Source of the DNA: Pseudomonas sp. MPC6
GTDB taxonomy: Bacteria > Pseudomonadota > Gammaproteobacteria > Pseudomonadales > Pseudomonadaceae
Direction of reading: 5' to 3'
DNA length: 64,000 bases
Assembly: GCF_006094435.1 (NCBI RefSeq)
Contig: NZ_CP034783.1
Location: 6,351,001 to 6,415,000 of the forward strand
The notes below the pieces were generated by a model, which worked only from the letters and a program-made list of their open reading frames with translations, was not told the origin of the DNA and made no database searches. The first letter of the stretch is position 1, and every line of letters begins with the position of its first letter. The position numbers and the translations under genes were made by a program. Of this stretch, positions 47,915 to 57,983 are shown piece after piece.

Positions 47915-48184
47915 ATGCTTGTGCTCACGGATATGCAGCGCACGTACCTCAGGAAAATACGAGCCCTCAGCGAAGACCAACAGGGCAACGAAGTCTTTGC
48001 TGGCCTGACGCTCGAGGAATCCATGCGATTCAATTTTTTGAGCGAGTCGCTCTTGGGGCAGGAGCATCGGACTCAAGAAGACGTTGATGAATATCTCTCC
48101 CTTGTCCAAAAGCACGAACATACCCGGAATCAAATGCTCAGCGCAGAGGTAGGGGCCCAGCAAAACAGATCGGAGCGCCATTAA
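47915..48184 (+). CDS. Small hypothetical protein
   Basis: An 89-residue, strongly helical and charged protein (MQRTYLRKIRALSEDQQGNE) with a good ribosome site (aggaga). No family is recognised. Confidence 0.5.
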   Translation: MLVLTDMQRTYLRKIRALSEDQQGNEVFAGLTLEESMRFNFLSESLLGQEHRTQEDVDEYLSLVQKHEHTRNQMLSAEVGAQQNRSERH

Positions 48185-48673
48185 GTGTGAAGGCTCAATA
48201 TTTGAGATCCAGCACTCAGCGGAAGGTCGGCCTCGTTCGAGTCGATCCCGTAAGGCGTATTTTTTTCCTACAGCAGCATGGCCTGCCCGATTCTCCGTTA
48301 CACAAATAATTCACATAGGCAGGTCATCATCGTCAGAGCGATCACCACATGCTGCATTTTTGACATTCGATGTCTCCTTCGAGACCTGCCTGCAGCGCAA
48401 TTTCAGCTAGGATTGCTGATAGAAGAAATGGGGCACTGACCCTATGACTTCCAACAGAGCAAAAACTGCCTAAGGGCCTGAACTCTATTTCAGCCATCAG
48501 CTCGTCGCGAGAGCCGATTTGTCCAACGACATCGCCATAGGAAGGTTTGCTGGCAAGAATTGCCGTGAAATATTCTAGCGGTATGGTGACGTTACTGACC
48601 CGAGCCGGCCTGCCAACGTGACATAGCAGGTTGAGCTAAAAAAATAAAAACAGATCGATCAAAGGGCTCTGCA
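48185..48673. other. Gene-free stretch
   Basis: About 490 bp with no supported reading frame, repeat or RNA on either strand. Confidence 0.5.
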
Positions 48674-48937
48674 ATGAACGACACACGAAAGTCTCATCAA
48701 CCCATAGCCTGTCTTAACCAGGCTCTTGAACGTAACCACCAGCTTTTCAGCGAAGCACAAAGCTTGCGCTGCGCCGCGCTGGATATTCTTGATCGGCCCT
48801 ACCTGGACACGAGTGCTTTCAGCCAGTACCAGGAAAAGCGACGGCATGCCGATCTTAAATATGATGATGCCATTGAGCACCTGCGATCGTTGATGACGAA
48901 ATACCAGCTTCCCCCGCAAATCCAGCATTTCCGATAA
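48674..48937 (+). CDS. Small hypothetical protein
   Basis: An 87-residue helical protein (LNQALERNHQLFSEAQSLRC) with an aaaggg site. It stands 56 bp before the AraC-family regulator. No family is recognised. Confidence 0.5.
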   Translation: MNDTRKSHQPIACLNQALERNHQLFSEAQSLRCAALDILDRPYLDTSAFSQYQEKRRHADLKYDDAIEHLRSLMTKYQLPPQIQHFR

Positions 48938-48993
48938 CTTAAGGACGCCTTGCATAGCCATGGATGGCTGATTCAACAGGGAGATGAATCGTT

Positions 48994-50049
48994 ATGTATA
49001 AAATGAGTGCAGGTTATGCCTGCGTGCTGATGAAAATGCTTTCGGCGCAAGGATTGGATGTTGACCATCTGTGCCAGGAGTCCGGGCTTGATACGAAGCT
49101 CACAGCAATCCCGGGATCATTCTGCGAACGAAGCACTATCTACCGCCTGTTGGGTCTGGCGGCTCAGGTTTCCGGCGATCCAGACATCGGTTTGAAATCG
49201 GCCGAGCATTTCCATCCAGGCATGTTTCAGATCGTCGGCTATACCATGATGTCCAGTTCGAACTTGAAAACTGCATTCGAACGACTGGCTCACTTCAGCC
49301 CGTTGATCGGCACAGGTTTCACCATGTTGGTTGTCCAGGAACAACAGGATTACCGCCTGGCCACGTTCGATCACCATCAACGCGGCTCGATCAAACCCCG
49401 CCAGTACACCGATGCCAGCCTCGCAGCCGTGCTAGGTGTCTACCGCTGGCTGAGTGGTAGCAAATCGCTGAGACCACTGAGTGTGGAATTCAGCTACCCC
49501 CAACCGAAAGACATCCATGAGCATCAACAGCTGTTTGGCTGCGAGCTGAGTTTCGGGGCAGCCTATGACAGCATCCTGTTCGACGGCGAGGAGCTACTGC
49601 GCCCGTTGCGCATGGCCAACGAAGCATTGGCCAGGCTCCATGAAAGCTATGCCAACGGTCAGCTCGACCTGCTGAATGACTCTACGGTGGTGTGCAGGAT
49701 TCGTGCGCTGATTGCCGAACGCCTAAGCCAGGCGCAACCGCAGGGCCAATGTAATATGGAATCGATTGCAGCCGCCCTGAGCATCAGCAAACGAACGTTG
49801 CAACGGGCGCTGGAGAAGGCAGGCACGCAGTTCACGAATATCCTGAACCATATGCGTCAGCAACTGGCAGACTTCTATCTGCGCCATTCCCATTTCAATA
49901 TGCAGCACGTGACCTACCTGCTCGGCTTCCACGACCACAGCAGTTTTCACAAAGCTTGCCTGCGTTGGTTCGGCATGACGCCCGGTCAGTATCGAGCCTG
50001 TCAACAATCGCTTGAGGCCAACGAAAACAAGATTCTTATAGCCCATTAA
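48994..50049 (+). CDS. AraC-family transcription regulator (OruR/ArgR-type with arabinose-binding-like domain)
   Basis: A 351-residue regulator. The N-terminal 200 residues are the ligand-binding domain of the AraC subgroup with PF12625 (YKMSAGYACVLMKMLSAQGL, then MFQIVGYTMMSSSNLKTAFE). The C-terminal double helix-turn-helix is intact: ALSISKRTLQRALEKAGTQF near 260 and VTYLLGFHDHSSFHKACLRW near 310. A good ribosome site (gggaga) precedes the ATG. The target genes are not evident; the nearest downstream region is an IS element. Confidence 0.88.
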   Translation: MYKMSAGYACVLMKMLSAQGLDVDHLCQESGLDTKLTAIPGSFCERSTIYRLLGLAAQVSGDPDIGLKSAEHFHPGMFQIVGYTMMSSSNLKTAFERLAHFSPLIGTGFTMLVVQEQQDYRLATFDHHQRGSIKPRQYTDASLAAVLGVYRWLSGSKSLRPLSVEFSYPQPKDIHEHQQLFGCELSFGAAYDSILFDGEELLRPLRMANEALARLHESYANGQLDLLNDSTVVCRIRALIAERLSQAQPQGQCNMESIAAALSISKRTLQRALEKAGTQFTNILNHMRQQLADFYLRHSHFNMQHVTYLLGFHDHSSFHKACLRWFGMTPGQYRACQQSLEANENKILIAH

Positions 50050-50254
50050 GGGAGGTGTTATGCCGTGAGGTGAGCGCCTCGGTGCTCATCTTGGTTTACG
50101 CTAGGCGAAATCATGCGGCCGAAAAACCCTAGGCCAGTCTTTGCAGTATTCACGTCCGGGTTTGGTACACATGTACGTAGGTGTTGCGTCAGCATCTATG
50201 TCTGAAACGATACCTTAGACTGTGTCTTACATCTCGGGCTAAAAGTGACTGACC

Positions 50255-50569
50255 TCACCATTGATTTGAGGGGTTGCCTGCTTCTTTTAAGCCAGGGTAA
50301 TCATCGAGCCCTGTCCCAGTCCCAGCGTCTACGTTCTTCTGCTCGGGAACGGGTCTATGAAACACTCCGGCTTCAGCATCAGTACGCATCTGTTCGAGCT
50401 CTTTGATAAAGGCTTTGTCTTGAACTGTAGGCTTAGTGGTGTATCGCTTACGTTCAGGCTCGGGTTGTGCGGCATACGTCGTTACCGCATCAGGGTCGCG
50501 CTGCAGCTTTTCTTCGACTTGAGCCTCCAGCATTGCACGAAGCGCGTTTTTATCTGGGCGATTTAGCAA
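50255..50569 (-). CDS. Hypothetical protein next to the IS element
   Basis: The best start is a TTG at 50569 with a ctggag site, giving about 104 residues (LNRPDKNALRAMLEAQVEEK). An ATG at 50602 lies only 10 bp from the IS end. The protein is charged with a disordered middle (PEPERKRYTTKPTVQ). The IS may have replaced its promoter. Confidence 0.5.
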   Translation of the reverse strand: MLNRPDKNALRAMLEAQVEEKLQRDPDAVTTYAAQPEPERKRYTTKPTVQDKAFIKELEQMRTDAEAGVFHRPVPEQKNVDAGTGTGLDDYPGLKEAGNPSNQW

Positions 50570-50785
50570 TTTATTACTCCAGCGACAGGAAATTAAAGGC
50601 AAAAAGAGCTATGTCTGTCGGCGCTGATTGAAAACTGACCCACCCTGCCGATTGAAAATTGACCCAGGGCGGATTGCTGATTTTTGCCCCAGCAATTGTG
50701 GATAAGCTTAGCAGCAGTGTCCCAGTGAGAAGAGGCATCAAGCCCCACCGCATGTAGGCATGCGGCAGGGTATTTATTGTGCAGA

Positions 50786-51583
50786 TCAAAACGGCTCATC
50801 GTCCTCGATACCGTCTTTGCGCTTTCGTTCACGTGACTTGATCTTCGTCTGAGTGGCCAGGCTGCTGTTTTGCAGTCGGTAGGACTCGTTGCCCGTTTCA
50901 ACGATGTGGCAGTGGTGTGTCAGCCGATCCAGCAACGCAGTGGTCATCTTGGCGTCGCCAAACACACTCGACCATTCCGAGAAGCTGAGGTTGGTGGTGA
51001 TAACCACGCTGGTGTGCTCGTACAGCTTGGATAGCAGGTGAAATAACAGGGCGCCACCGCTCTGGCTGAAGGGCAAATACCCCAGTTCATCGAGTATCAC
51101 CAGGTCTGTGCGAAGCAGTCCTTGGGCGATTCGGCCTGCCTTTCCATCGTATTTTTCGCGCTCCAGCAAGTTGACCAGATCCACCGTGGAGTAGAAGCGC
51201 ACGCGTTTGTTATGCGTCGTGATCCCGGACACGGCCAAGGCAGTGGCCAGGTGTGTCTTGCCCGTTCCAGGCCCGCCAATGAACACGACATTCTGCGCGG
51301 TATCTGTGAACTCCAGGTTGGACAGATCCCTGACCAAGCGGGCGTCTGCGCTGGAAGCGCTGAAGTCGAAGCCTGCCAAATCACGATGCATGGGGAGTTT
51401 GGCCATGTTCATCTGATGATTCACAGACCGTACGGCGCGATCTGCATGTTCCTGTTGAAGCAGATGTTCGAGCAGCCATTTCGACGACGCCGTCGAAGCT
51501 TCTCCTTGGGAAGCCAGTTCTTCCCAGGCGCTGGCCATGCCATGCAGACGCAGTTCTTTGAGTTCCGCCATAAGATCACGCAT
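50786..51583 (-). CDS. istB: IS21-family helper ATPase IstB
   Basis: An AAA+ ATPase that helps the IstA transposase choose and engage target DNA. From the ATG at 51583 it has about 265 residues ([20 protein letters not shown]). Walker A is GGPGTGKTH near residue 104 and Walker B is [12 protein letters not shown] near 167. It overlaps the end of istA by a few bases; an ATG five codons upstream is an alternative start. Confidence 0.93.
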   Translation of the reverse strand: MRDLMAELKELRLHGMASAWEELASQGEASTASSKWLLEHLLQQEHADRAVRSVNHQMNMAKLPMHRDLAGFDFSASSADARLVRDLSNLEFTDTAQNVVFIGGPGTGKTHLATALAVSGITTHNKRVRFYSTVDLVNLLEREKYDGKAGRIAQGLLRTDLVILDELGYLPFSQSGGALLFHLLSKLYEHTSVVITTNLSFSEWSSVFGDAKMTTALLDRLTHHCHIVETGNESYRLQNSSLATQTKIKSRERKRKDGIEDDEPF

Positions 51584-53084
51584 TGCGAGTCTCCTCATCG
51601 GTGGTACGGAGCCGGTCGTAGCGCGCCGTATTGGCGACAGGCGCTATCTTGAGTTGAAGGCTGGTTTCGGCGGACGGAGGGGCTGCTGTCGATGTCAGTC
51701 GAGCCAGGACATTCAGGATGTGGTCAGCGCTCAAACTGCCTGATTCAAGTACCAACTCCACAGCCACCAACACGGCATCGAGCCCGGCGATAGGAACAGC
51801 CGCCAGTACCTGCGTCATGATTCGATCACCGTTGGTGTGACGCCTCAGACCGCGTTTTAGCAGTTGCAACGGCTTCGGCAGATCAGCAAACGGAGCGCCA
51901 TTACGCAGCGCTCCGGGCTTGCGCTCGATAAGCGGGATGTAGTGCTGCCAGTCGAAGCTGACCTGGTCTCGATCAAAGAGGCGCTCGTGACTGGCAATCG
52001 TCGTTTCATCGGCGATGACTACAATCCGTGAAGGATACAGACGGCTGCTGACCCACTGGCCGACCCGCTCACACGGCACCGAGTAGCGATTTCGCGCCAC
52101 GCTGATCAAACAGGTGCTGGAAACTCTTACCGTACGTTCAACGTAACCATCAAAGGCGGTCGGCATCGGCATCAATTCAGCGCGTTCCAGCTCCAGGACG
52201 TCCGCCACTGTCAGCCCGTTGTACTGCGGGTGCAGCAGCTCACCCCAGAGCGTACGGCAGCGTTGGCCGAGCCAGGCATTCAGTTCCTCGAAGGTGTGGA
52301 ACATGCAGTTTTGAGCATCGAGCCAGATGCGCCGTCGGCTGTCTTGGACGTTCTTTTCAACGATACCTTTTTCCCAGCCGGAGGCCACGTTGCAGAAGTC
52401 CGGGTCGAACAGATAGTGGGCACACATCACGGCAAACCGGGCATTGACCGTGCGGCCCTTACCCTTGTTGACCTTGTCGACAGCGGTCTTCATGTTGTCG
52501 TAGATGCCGCGACGCGGCACCCCACCTAACGCGCCAAACGAGCGGGTATGGGCATCGAACAACATCTCATGGCCTTGGCTGGGATACGCAACCAACCAAA
52601 ATGCGCGACTGGCGCACAGCTTCATATGCGAGACCTGGATGCGTCGGAACAGGCCGCCGATCAGCAGACCTTCTTCGCTCCAGTCGAATTGAAAGGCCTC
52701 GCCGAGTGCAAACGTCAGCGGTACAAAGGCCCGTAAAGACTTGCCTTGCTCGCCGCGCCACGAGCGTATGAAGGCGGTGAGCTGGCTGTAGCCGCCGTCG
52801 TAACCCTCGGCCTTGATCTGTTCGAAGAGTGCTTTGGCGCTCCTGCGGTTGTGCTTTGCCCGAAACGAATCGGCCTTGAGCGCCTGCTCCAGCGTCTCGT
52901 GAAATGGACTGAGTTTGTTGAAGGTTGCGCACCGTTGGTACGCCGGCTGAGTGGCTTCGGGCGCTCTGACCCATTTTCGAATGGTGTTTCTCGACAGCCC
53001 GGTACGCTTGGCTATCTGATGCAGCGACAGCTTGTCGCGAAAGTACATTCGCCGAATTTTCCCCAACATTTCCATGCTGATCAC
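51576..53084 (-). CDS. istA: IS21-family transposase IstA
   Basis: A 502-residue DDE transposase. An N-terminal helix-turn-helix ([20 protein letters not shown]) binds the element ends. The retroviral integrase-like core has [11 protein letters not shown] (first Asp), [13 protein letters not shown] (second Asp) and [11 protein letters not shown] (Glu). The C-terminal DNA-binding part follows. It looks intact, so the element may be active. Confidence 0.93.
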   Translation of the reverse strand: MISMEMLGKIRRMYFRDKLSLHQIAKRTGLSRNTIRKWVRAPEATQPAYQRCATFNKLSPFHETLEQALKADSFRAKHNRRSAKALFEQIKAEGYDGGYSQLTAFIRSWRGEQGKSLRAFVPLTFALGEAFQFDWSEEGLLIGGLFRRIQVSHMKLCASRAFWLVAYPSQGHEMLFDAHTRSFGALGGVPRRGIYDNMKTAVDKVNKGKGRTVNARFAVMCAHYLFDPDFCNVASGWEKGIVEKNVQDSRRRIWLDAQNCMFHTFEELNAWLGQRCRTLWGELLHPQYNGLTVADVLELERAELMPMPTAFDGYVERTVRVSSTCLISVARNRYSVPCERVGQWVSSRLYPSRIVVIADETTIASHERLFDRDQVSFDWQHYIPLIERKPGALRNGAPFADLPKPLQLLKRGLRRHTNGDRIMTQVLAAVPIAGLDAVLVAVELVLESGSLSADHILNVLARLTSTAAPPSAETSLQLKIAPVANTARYDRLRTTDEETRNA

Positions 53085-53371
53085 CCTGTGTTCTCCTGCT
53101 CGGAAAGTGAGCAGAAGCAGTTGAACACCTGGGTCAGTTTTCAGTCGGCAGAACAGCCTTTACTGGGTCAGTTTTCGGTCAGCGGCAACAGGCTGATGAT
53201 AAAGATAAAACCTATACCGAAGGTGAAGTTCGGGACAAGTTCAAGGATACACCCGTCTAGACGTAGCTCGACGAGGCTGAGCTTTCTCAATTTCTGACAA
53301 AAGGCCCACGGCACCATACCAAGACCATCCGATTCTAGAGAACCGCAACCTGAATACTCACGAACTGTTCG

Positions 53372-54262
53372 TCAGCCGTCACTGCCAATCAGCGAGCGGC
53401 ATAATTCAATAATGCTATCTCGATTGACAGTTGGATCATCGACACTCCACGCCAGCCCCAGTCCGATGTATCGTTCTAGTCCCTCAACCTTGCGCAGCTC
53501 AAAGTCTTGTCCAGGAATGGATCTAACCCATTCTGGAACGAATCCTACACCGATCCCGGCGGCTATCATTGCCAGCATCGCCTGGGTGTCATTACAGCTA
53601 TAAATCACCTGCTGATTCAGATCGTATTTCCGGAATTCCTCGGGAAAGTTCTCATCCGTGTGAGATTTATATGCCCTAGAAAACGCGATTATCTTCTGCT
53701 TACGCAAGTCGTCTGGCGTGACGGCGCTCTTACTGCTCAGAGGGTTTTCGCGTGCGATCGCTAATAGGTATTTCTCGCGATGGATGGACTGCCAGCGAAG
53801 AGATCCAATGTTTTCAACAGGACGAATGAAACCGAGATTGATGTTGCCGCGCTCAATTTCCCTCACAATGCCCACCGTATTGCCGTTGTGAATATGGATC
53901 CGAGCATCAGGGAAGCGTTGATTGATCCGCGCGATGAAATTGGGAAGCACACCGAAGGTCGCAGGATAAATGGTACCGATAGTGATCTGACTGAGGTCTT
54001 TACCTGCGACCGCTTGGGTAGCAAGGCACGTGCGGTCGATGTCACGCAAGATGTCGATGCACCGTGCATTGAAAAGTACCCCTGCTTCTGTCAATTGCAC
54101 GCGACGGGTTGAGCGTGTGAGCAGCGGTACGCCGAGATGCCTCTCAAGCACTTGGATTTGAGCCGTCACGGCTGGTTGGGCGATCTGCAATCGGATAGCC
54201 GCTCGTCCAAAATGCAGTTCTTCCGCAACAACTACAAATGTCTTGATCTGCCGTAGATCCAT
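53372..54262 (-). CDS. LysR-family transcription regulator
   Basis: A 296-residue regulator. The N-terminal winged helix-turn-helix is typical (DLRQIKTFVVVAEELHFGRA, then LQIAQPAVTAQIQVLERHLG). The effector-binding part (about 90-290) belongs to the type-2 periplasmic fold. It diverges from the TauD-type dioxygenase gene with a 249-bp AT-rich gap, the usual arrangement for a LysR protein and its target. Confidence 0.9.
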   Translation of the reverse strand: MDLRQIKTFVVVAEELHFGRAAIRLQIAQPAVTAQIQVLERHLGVPLLTRSTRRVQLTEAGVLFNARCIDILRDIDRTCLATQAVAGKDLSQITIGTIYPATFGVLPNFIARINQRFPDARIHIHNGNTVGIVREIERGNINLGFIRPVENIGSLRWQSIHREKYLLAIARENPLSSKSAVTPDDLRKQKIIAFSRAYKSHTDENFPEEFRKYDLNQQVIYSCNDTQAMLAMIAAGIGVGFVPEWVRSIPGQDFELRKVEGLERYIGLGLAWSVDDPTVNRDSIIELCRSLIGSDG

Positions 54263-54511
54263 TGGTTACTCCCATTTAGCTGTTCTTGATTTATACCGAT
54301 GGCGGATGAATGTCAAATTGATTGATCAGGTTTTTGGATAACTGCCTTTCATGGCTCTGCCAGGCATTGCCTCTCAATGCCTCCGTTGCGGCTGGCTCGG
54401 TGACTGATAAGCTATCACGATTAATAGTCGATTATTATTATTGGATGTCAGTTTCAACGAGGCGATAGGTTAGGCACAGATCGTAACCTTCAGCTGATGA
54501 GGAATAAGAGC

Positions 54512-55384
54512 ATGCTGACCAAAAATAAGATCACGGCTATCTCGAATGGTAGTAATGTCTGCGCAGACATCGTAGGTTTTGACTTCAACGACTATGATGC
54601 CCAGGATGTCGCTGAAGTACGAAAAATCTGGCTCCAGTACGGAGTTGTGCGTTTCCGAGATATCGACATCACCGACGGGCAGCACATCAAGTTCTCTCAC
54701 CATTTCGGCGAGGCGGTTATTCACCCGAAACAGTTGCAGGAGGGAGCTCACCCAACGCAAAAAGAAATCTTAGTCATCGCCAATACTACCAAAGACGGTA
54801 AGCCATCAGGGGCATTGGGTAACAGTGAAGCGACCTGGCACACCGATACGTGGTTCTATGAGCGTCCACCTGCTGGCGCGTTGCTGCGATCCATTGCACT
54901 TCCGCCCACTGGCGGTGACACCTATTGGGTATCGATGTATCAGGCCTACGAGACCCTGCCTTCCTATTTGCTCAATGCAGTCAAAGGCCGGCAGATTTTC
55001 TTCCAGAGCGTCTATGACTCTGCGGGCGATCTGCGTCTGAATAAACAGCTGCCAAAAACCGAAGATATCCGTGAATGGCCTGGAATTGTTCATCCGCTCG
55101 TACGCGTACATGGGGACAGCGGACGGCAGGCTCTGTATTTGGGGGCAAAGGGTGTGCGGGGGCAAGACTCCTGGGTCGTTGGTTTGCCGATTGATGAAAG
55201 CGATGATCTCGTTAACCAGTTATGGAAGCACACTCTTAGCGGCGAGATATTTGTCCAGAAGTGGCGTCTTGGTGACATGATTATGTGGGATAACCGTTGC
55301 ACTATGCATCGCCGCGACTCGTTCAGCCCGGAACACATTCGAATTATGCACCGCACTACTGTTGCAGGTGAGCGTCCGGTGTAA
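54512..55384 (+). CDS. TauD/TfdA-family Fe(II)/2-oxoglutarate dioxygenase
   Basis: A 290-residue enzyme from the ATG at 54512 (gaggaa site upstream). Iron ligands are H110 and D112 (WHTDTWF) and H266 (NRCTMHRR); R281 is in place for 2-oxoglutarate binding. The family hydroxylates sulfonates, phenoxy acids, quaternary amines and similar substrates, often to release a group. The substrate here is unknown. It is divergent from a LysR gene, its likely regulator. Confidence 0.88.
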   Translation: MLTKNKITAISNGSNVCADIVGFDFNDYDAQDVAEVRKIWLQYGVVRFRDIDITDGQHIKFSHHFGEAVIHPKQLQEGAHPTQKEILVIANTTKDGKPSGALGNSEATWHTDTWFYERPPAGALLRSIALPPTGGDTYWVSMYQAYETLPSYLLNAVKGRQIFFQSVYDSAGDLRLNKQLPKTEDIREWPGIVHPLVRVHGDSGRQALYLGAKGVRGQDSWVVGLPIDESDDLVNQLWKHTLSGEIFVQKWRLGDMIMWDNRCTMHRRDSFSPEHIRIMHRTTVAGERPV

Positions 55385-55687
55385 CCGGTGAATTGAGGCT
55401 GCGATTTCCTTAGCTCTGAGTTGGCATGGGTCTTTCTCAAGCTGGACATAAGATAAGTCATGTTTGGGGAGAGCGTATAAAGCTCAAGTTCTGCGCCTTC
55501 TATCTTGAATCTAATAATTGGCTAGTCACTTTGTGAATAGCCAATTGCTTATGGTCAAACTGCGATAATTAGAATCTTCGCTTCTAGCTGTTAATCCCCC
55601 CATTCAAGAAAGCAATAAATTCCTTATGAGCTAACCATCAATTTATGGCAGAGTGCATGCACTACGCCACAACTGTCTTTCGTCTAA

Positions 55688-55738
55688 AACCCCGCACGGG
55701 GGTTCGAATTCTGTTTCCTTCCCGCTCCTGGATGATCA
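55688..55738 (+). other. tRNA 3'-end-like relic
   Basis: ACGGGGGTTCGAATTCTG followed by a segment ending CCCGCTCC resembles the T-arm and acceptor end of tRNA-Gly, with a small insertion and a degenerate T-stem. No D or anticodon arm precedes it. It could be an attachment-site remnant of an island, or chance. A short palindrome (AACCCC/GGGGTT) overlaps it. Confidence 0.3.
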
Positions 55739-55816
55739 ACGAACGTCCTTCGGAATATAGAGCCTGCCATTTTCGTGCAGACCACTCTTTTTATCCGAAC
55801 GGAGCTGGTAGTTCTC

Positions 55817-55981
55817 ATGTTAGGCTTGCATTCTAAGCGAATAAGAAAAACTGACTCGTTACATGTAGGCGGCGAGGGTAACACTCCTACTCACCACAAT
55901 GGCGCGCAGCGTTGCGAAATAGTGCGTCATGATACGGATGTCTACGTTAACTGTGATGAATGTATAGCTTTACAGCATTAG
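55817..55981 (+). CDS. Possible 54-residue hypothetical protein
   Basis: It starts MLGLHSKRIRKTDSLHVGGE and ends DTDVYVNCDECIALQH. A ggag lies about 14 bases before the ATG, which is far. The sequence composition is coding-like, but no family is recognised. Confidence 0.3.
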   Translation: MLGLHSKRIRKTDSLHVGGEGNTPTHHNGAQRCEIVRHDTDVYVNCDECIALQH

Positions 55982-56212
55982 CTCATGTATCTGGGTAATA
56001 GCTGGGGACAATTTGGAGTTTAATCGCCCCGTAAACAGAGGCCCTGGCAGTTTGCTGGCATCGTTCTTGCTCTTTTCTGGTGGGCGTATCAGATGATCAA
56101 TAGGGAAATTGAAATCCATTGCGTTTGAGTGGAGTTTATTCGTGCGCCAAACGGAATATATAAAAAATACTAACCAACAATAAGCGGTCTTTATAGTGAC
56201 GGAGTGGCACTG

Positions 56213-57556
56213 GTGACAAAAGTAAAAAAAATACTGGCTGCTTTTGCATGCGGCACCTTGGCCCAACAAGGCTATGCAGTAGGCTTCCTTGACGATAGTA
56301 AGGCATCCATCAGTTCTCGCACGTTGTACTACGATGGGGATCAGAGGAGTACTGGTGGGGTTGATCAACGGCAAACATTGACGGGGTTAAGGTTTGACTT
56401 TCAGTCGGGGTACACCCAAGGGGCAGTAGGGCTGGGGCTTGACTTGCAAGCGCTTGCAGGCTTCAACTTGAGCGGTGGCAGCTCACAACATGATGCCTCC
56501 ACAGTAAATACTATTTCCCCGGTGAAGACTGACGGCTCGCCTGTCGATAACTGGTCTAGGATCGGAGGCAACGCTCGCTTCAAATACTCCAAGACTGAAA
56601 TTAAGGCTGGCAATGCGCTGGCCTTCAATCTTCCAGTACTAATTTCAAACGACGGTCGCCTGTTACCCGCGAACTTTCAGGGCGCTGCATTGACGTCAAA
56701 TGAGTTCGACAATATTACTTTGACCGGCGGATTTTTGAATCGTGCTATTGGCCGCGCATCCAGCAACTGGGCAGGAATCGCTGGCGGAGGGAGTAAGGGC
56801 AGTGATGGTTTTACGTTTGCTGGAGGTGATTGGAACGTCCGAAAAAATTTAAAGCTGCAGTACTATCATGCCCAGCTGGAGGACTACTACAGCCAAAACT
56901 TTTTCGGAGTAATTCATTCGCTTAATGTTGGTGTCGGTCGATCGCTGACAACTGACTTAAGGTACTTTAAAAGCAATTCTGACGGTAAGAACGGTACGGA
57001 CAGTCGCTATGCTATGCGCACCGGCTATAACGAAAATGGAGAGGTCGACAATACAACGTGGTCTCTGGCTTTCACCTACAAAGATGGTGGTCACGCGCTG
57101 ACCTTGGGGCATCAGCAAACCGGTGATCAATCTGGCTTCGCAACCGTCAATAGCAGCAATGTGGTAGATGGTCGAGCTCGGCCAGAAGGTGAAGGGGGGG
57201 TTCAATCGCTGTACCTCTATACTGACGTTATGCTGAATAGTTTCATTCGCGCGGGCGAAAATTCTACATTTGGGATTTACAGCTACGATTTCGCCGCCTT
57301 AGGTGTGCCTGGCTTGAAGGCGGGATGGACATATGTAAGTGGTAAAGATATTCGCGGTACAGGCAGTACCACTACGGGTAGATACAGTGAGTGGGAAAGT
57401 GACTACCGTCTAGATTATGTTGTCCAGTCTGGATCATTCAGGGGGCTTGGCTTTACGCTCCGTAAGGGGATCTTTAGAACAGGGCTTCCGGCCTCGACGT
57501 TAAAGGATCAGGATCAAGTTCGGCTGCTCGTTAACTATACCTATGCGCTTTGGTAA
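56213..57556 (+). CDS. OprD-family outer-membrane porin
   Basis: A 447-residue outer-membrane channel for small carboxylates or amino acids. The start is a GTG at 56213 with ggag nine bases upstream, giving VKKILAAFACGTLAQQGYAVG as signal peptide, cleaved near Ala/Val. The body shows OprD hallmarks: FLDDSKASISSRTLYYDGDQ, GYTQGAVGLGLDLQALAGF and repeating amphipathic strands, ending with an aromatic residue (YAL-W), the signal for outer-membrane insertion. GC content is lower than in the housekeeping block. It probably feeds the downstream amidase pathway. Confidence 0.9.
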   Translation: MTKVKKILAAFACGTLAQQGYAVGFLDDSKASISSRTLYYDGDQRSTGGVDQRQTLTGLRFDFQSGYTQGAVGLGLDLQALAGFNLSGGSSQHDASTVNTISPVKTDGSPVDNWSRIGGNARFKYSKTEIKAGNALAFNLPVLISNDGRLLPANFQGAALTSNEFDNITLTGGFLNRAIGRASSNWAGIAGGGSKGSDGFTFAGGDWNVRKNLKLQYYHAQLEDYYSQNFFGVIHSLNVGVGRSLTTDLRYFKSNSDGKNGTDSRYAMRTGYNENGEVDNTTWSLAFTYKDGGHALTLGHQQTGDQSGFATVNSSNVVDGRARPEGEGGVQSLYLYTDVMLNSFIRAGENSTFGIYSYDFAALGVPGLKAGWTYVSGKDIRGTGSTTTGRYSEWESDYRLDYVVQSGSFRGLGFTLRKGIFRTGLPASTLKDQDQVRLLVNYTYALW

Positions 57557-57983
57557 GAGTTAATAATGCCTGGGTAGCGTTCGAGATCATCTATCTTTAA
57601 GTTTTGGTGGTCGGTGTTTTCGTACGCTGCCGCGCTAGTAAGCGCCATGTTTAGATCATATGTTCAGAGGCGATGCTGGCGTTGGGCTGGAGTGGGGTAT
57701 AAGGAGAAATTATAGGGTAGTGCGATTTTTTGATTATCTATGATGGCCTAGGTGCCACAAACTGAACCTAACAACATCTATCAATGGCAGTCAGTCTCAT
57801 CGGATGCGCTCCGTCAATGGGTGCAAGGGACTGAGTCAGCACCGCAGGATGCAACGTCGGCTACCGCTGAGGAAGCGCTCGGTAAGTCTGGCCTGGGTGT
57901 AGAAGGCTAAATCTGCCAGATGGTTAGGGTATTTACTGAACGCGACGGATAGCGATAAAAACCGTCTGCGATAGGGAGTACAT
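57557..57983. other. Porin-LysR interval
   Basis: About 430 bp. It holds a small coding-like frame at 57752-57910; the rest shows no feature I can support. Confidence 0.5.
57752..57910 (+). CDS. Possible 52-residue hypothetical protein or gene tail
   Basis: From a GTG: PQTEPNNIYQWQSVSSDALR, then QDATSATAEEALGKSG. The composition is clearly protein-like, but the ribosome site is poor, so it may be the surviving tail of a longer gene whose beginning is lost. Confidence 0.35.
   Translation: MPQTEPNNIYQWQSVSSDALRQWVQGTESAPQDATSATAEEALGKSGLGVEG

Larger units (their letters stand above)
50612..53190 (-). mobile_element. Complete IS21-family insertion sequence
   Basis: About 2.58 kb with istA and istB on the minus strand. 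The outer ends are imperfect inverted repeats starting TGT. Each end carries two copies of a TGAAAA(C/T)TGACCCA-like unit: 50629 and 50652 on one side, and 53131-53180 on the other, as expected for multiple IstA sites. No clear target duplication is seen (flanks AGAGCTA and GGCTGAT). A relic of the same end lies at 31.95 kb. Confidence 0.9.
55385..56212. other. Long gene-poor stretch before the porin gene
   Basis: About 830 bp, AT-rich. It contains a tRNA-tail-like relic near 55.7 kb, a possible 54-residue gene (55817-55981), and the leader of the porin gene. Nothing else is supported. Confidence 0.5.

Noticed and set aside
47614..48181. Longer frames overlapping the 89-residue gene
   Set aside because: The plus-strand 89-residue frame has a good ribosome site and helical composition; the others look like shadows.
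50605..53197. Target-site duplication of the IS21 element
   Set aside because: Flanking bases AGAGCTA and GGCTGAT share only GCT with shifted positions, so no duplication is claimed.
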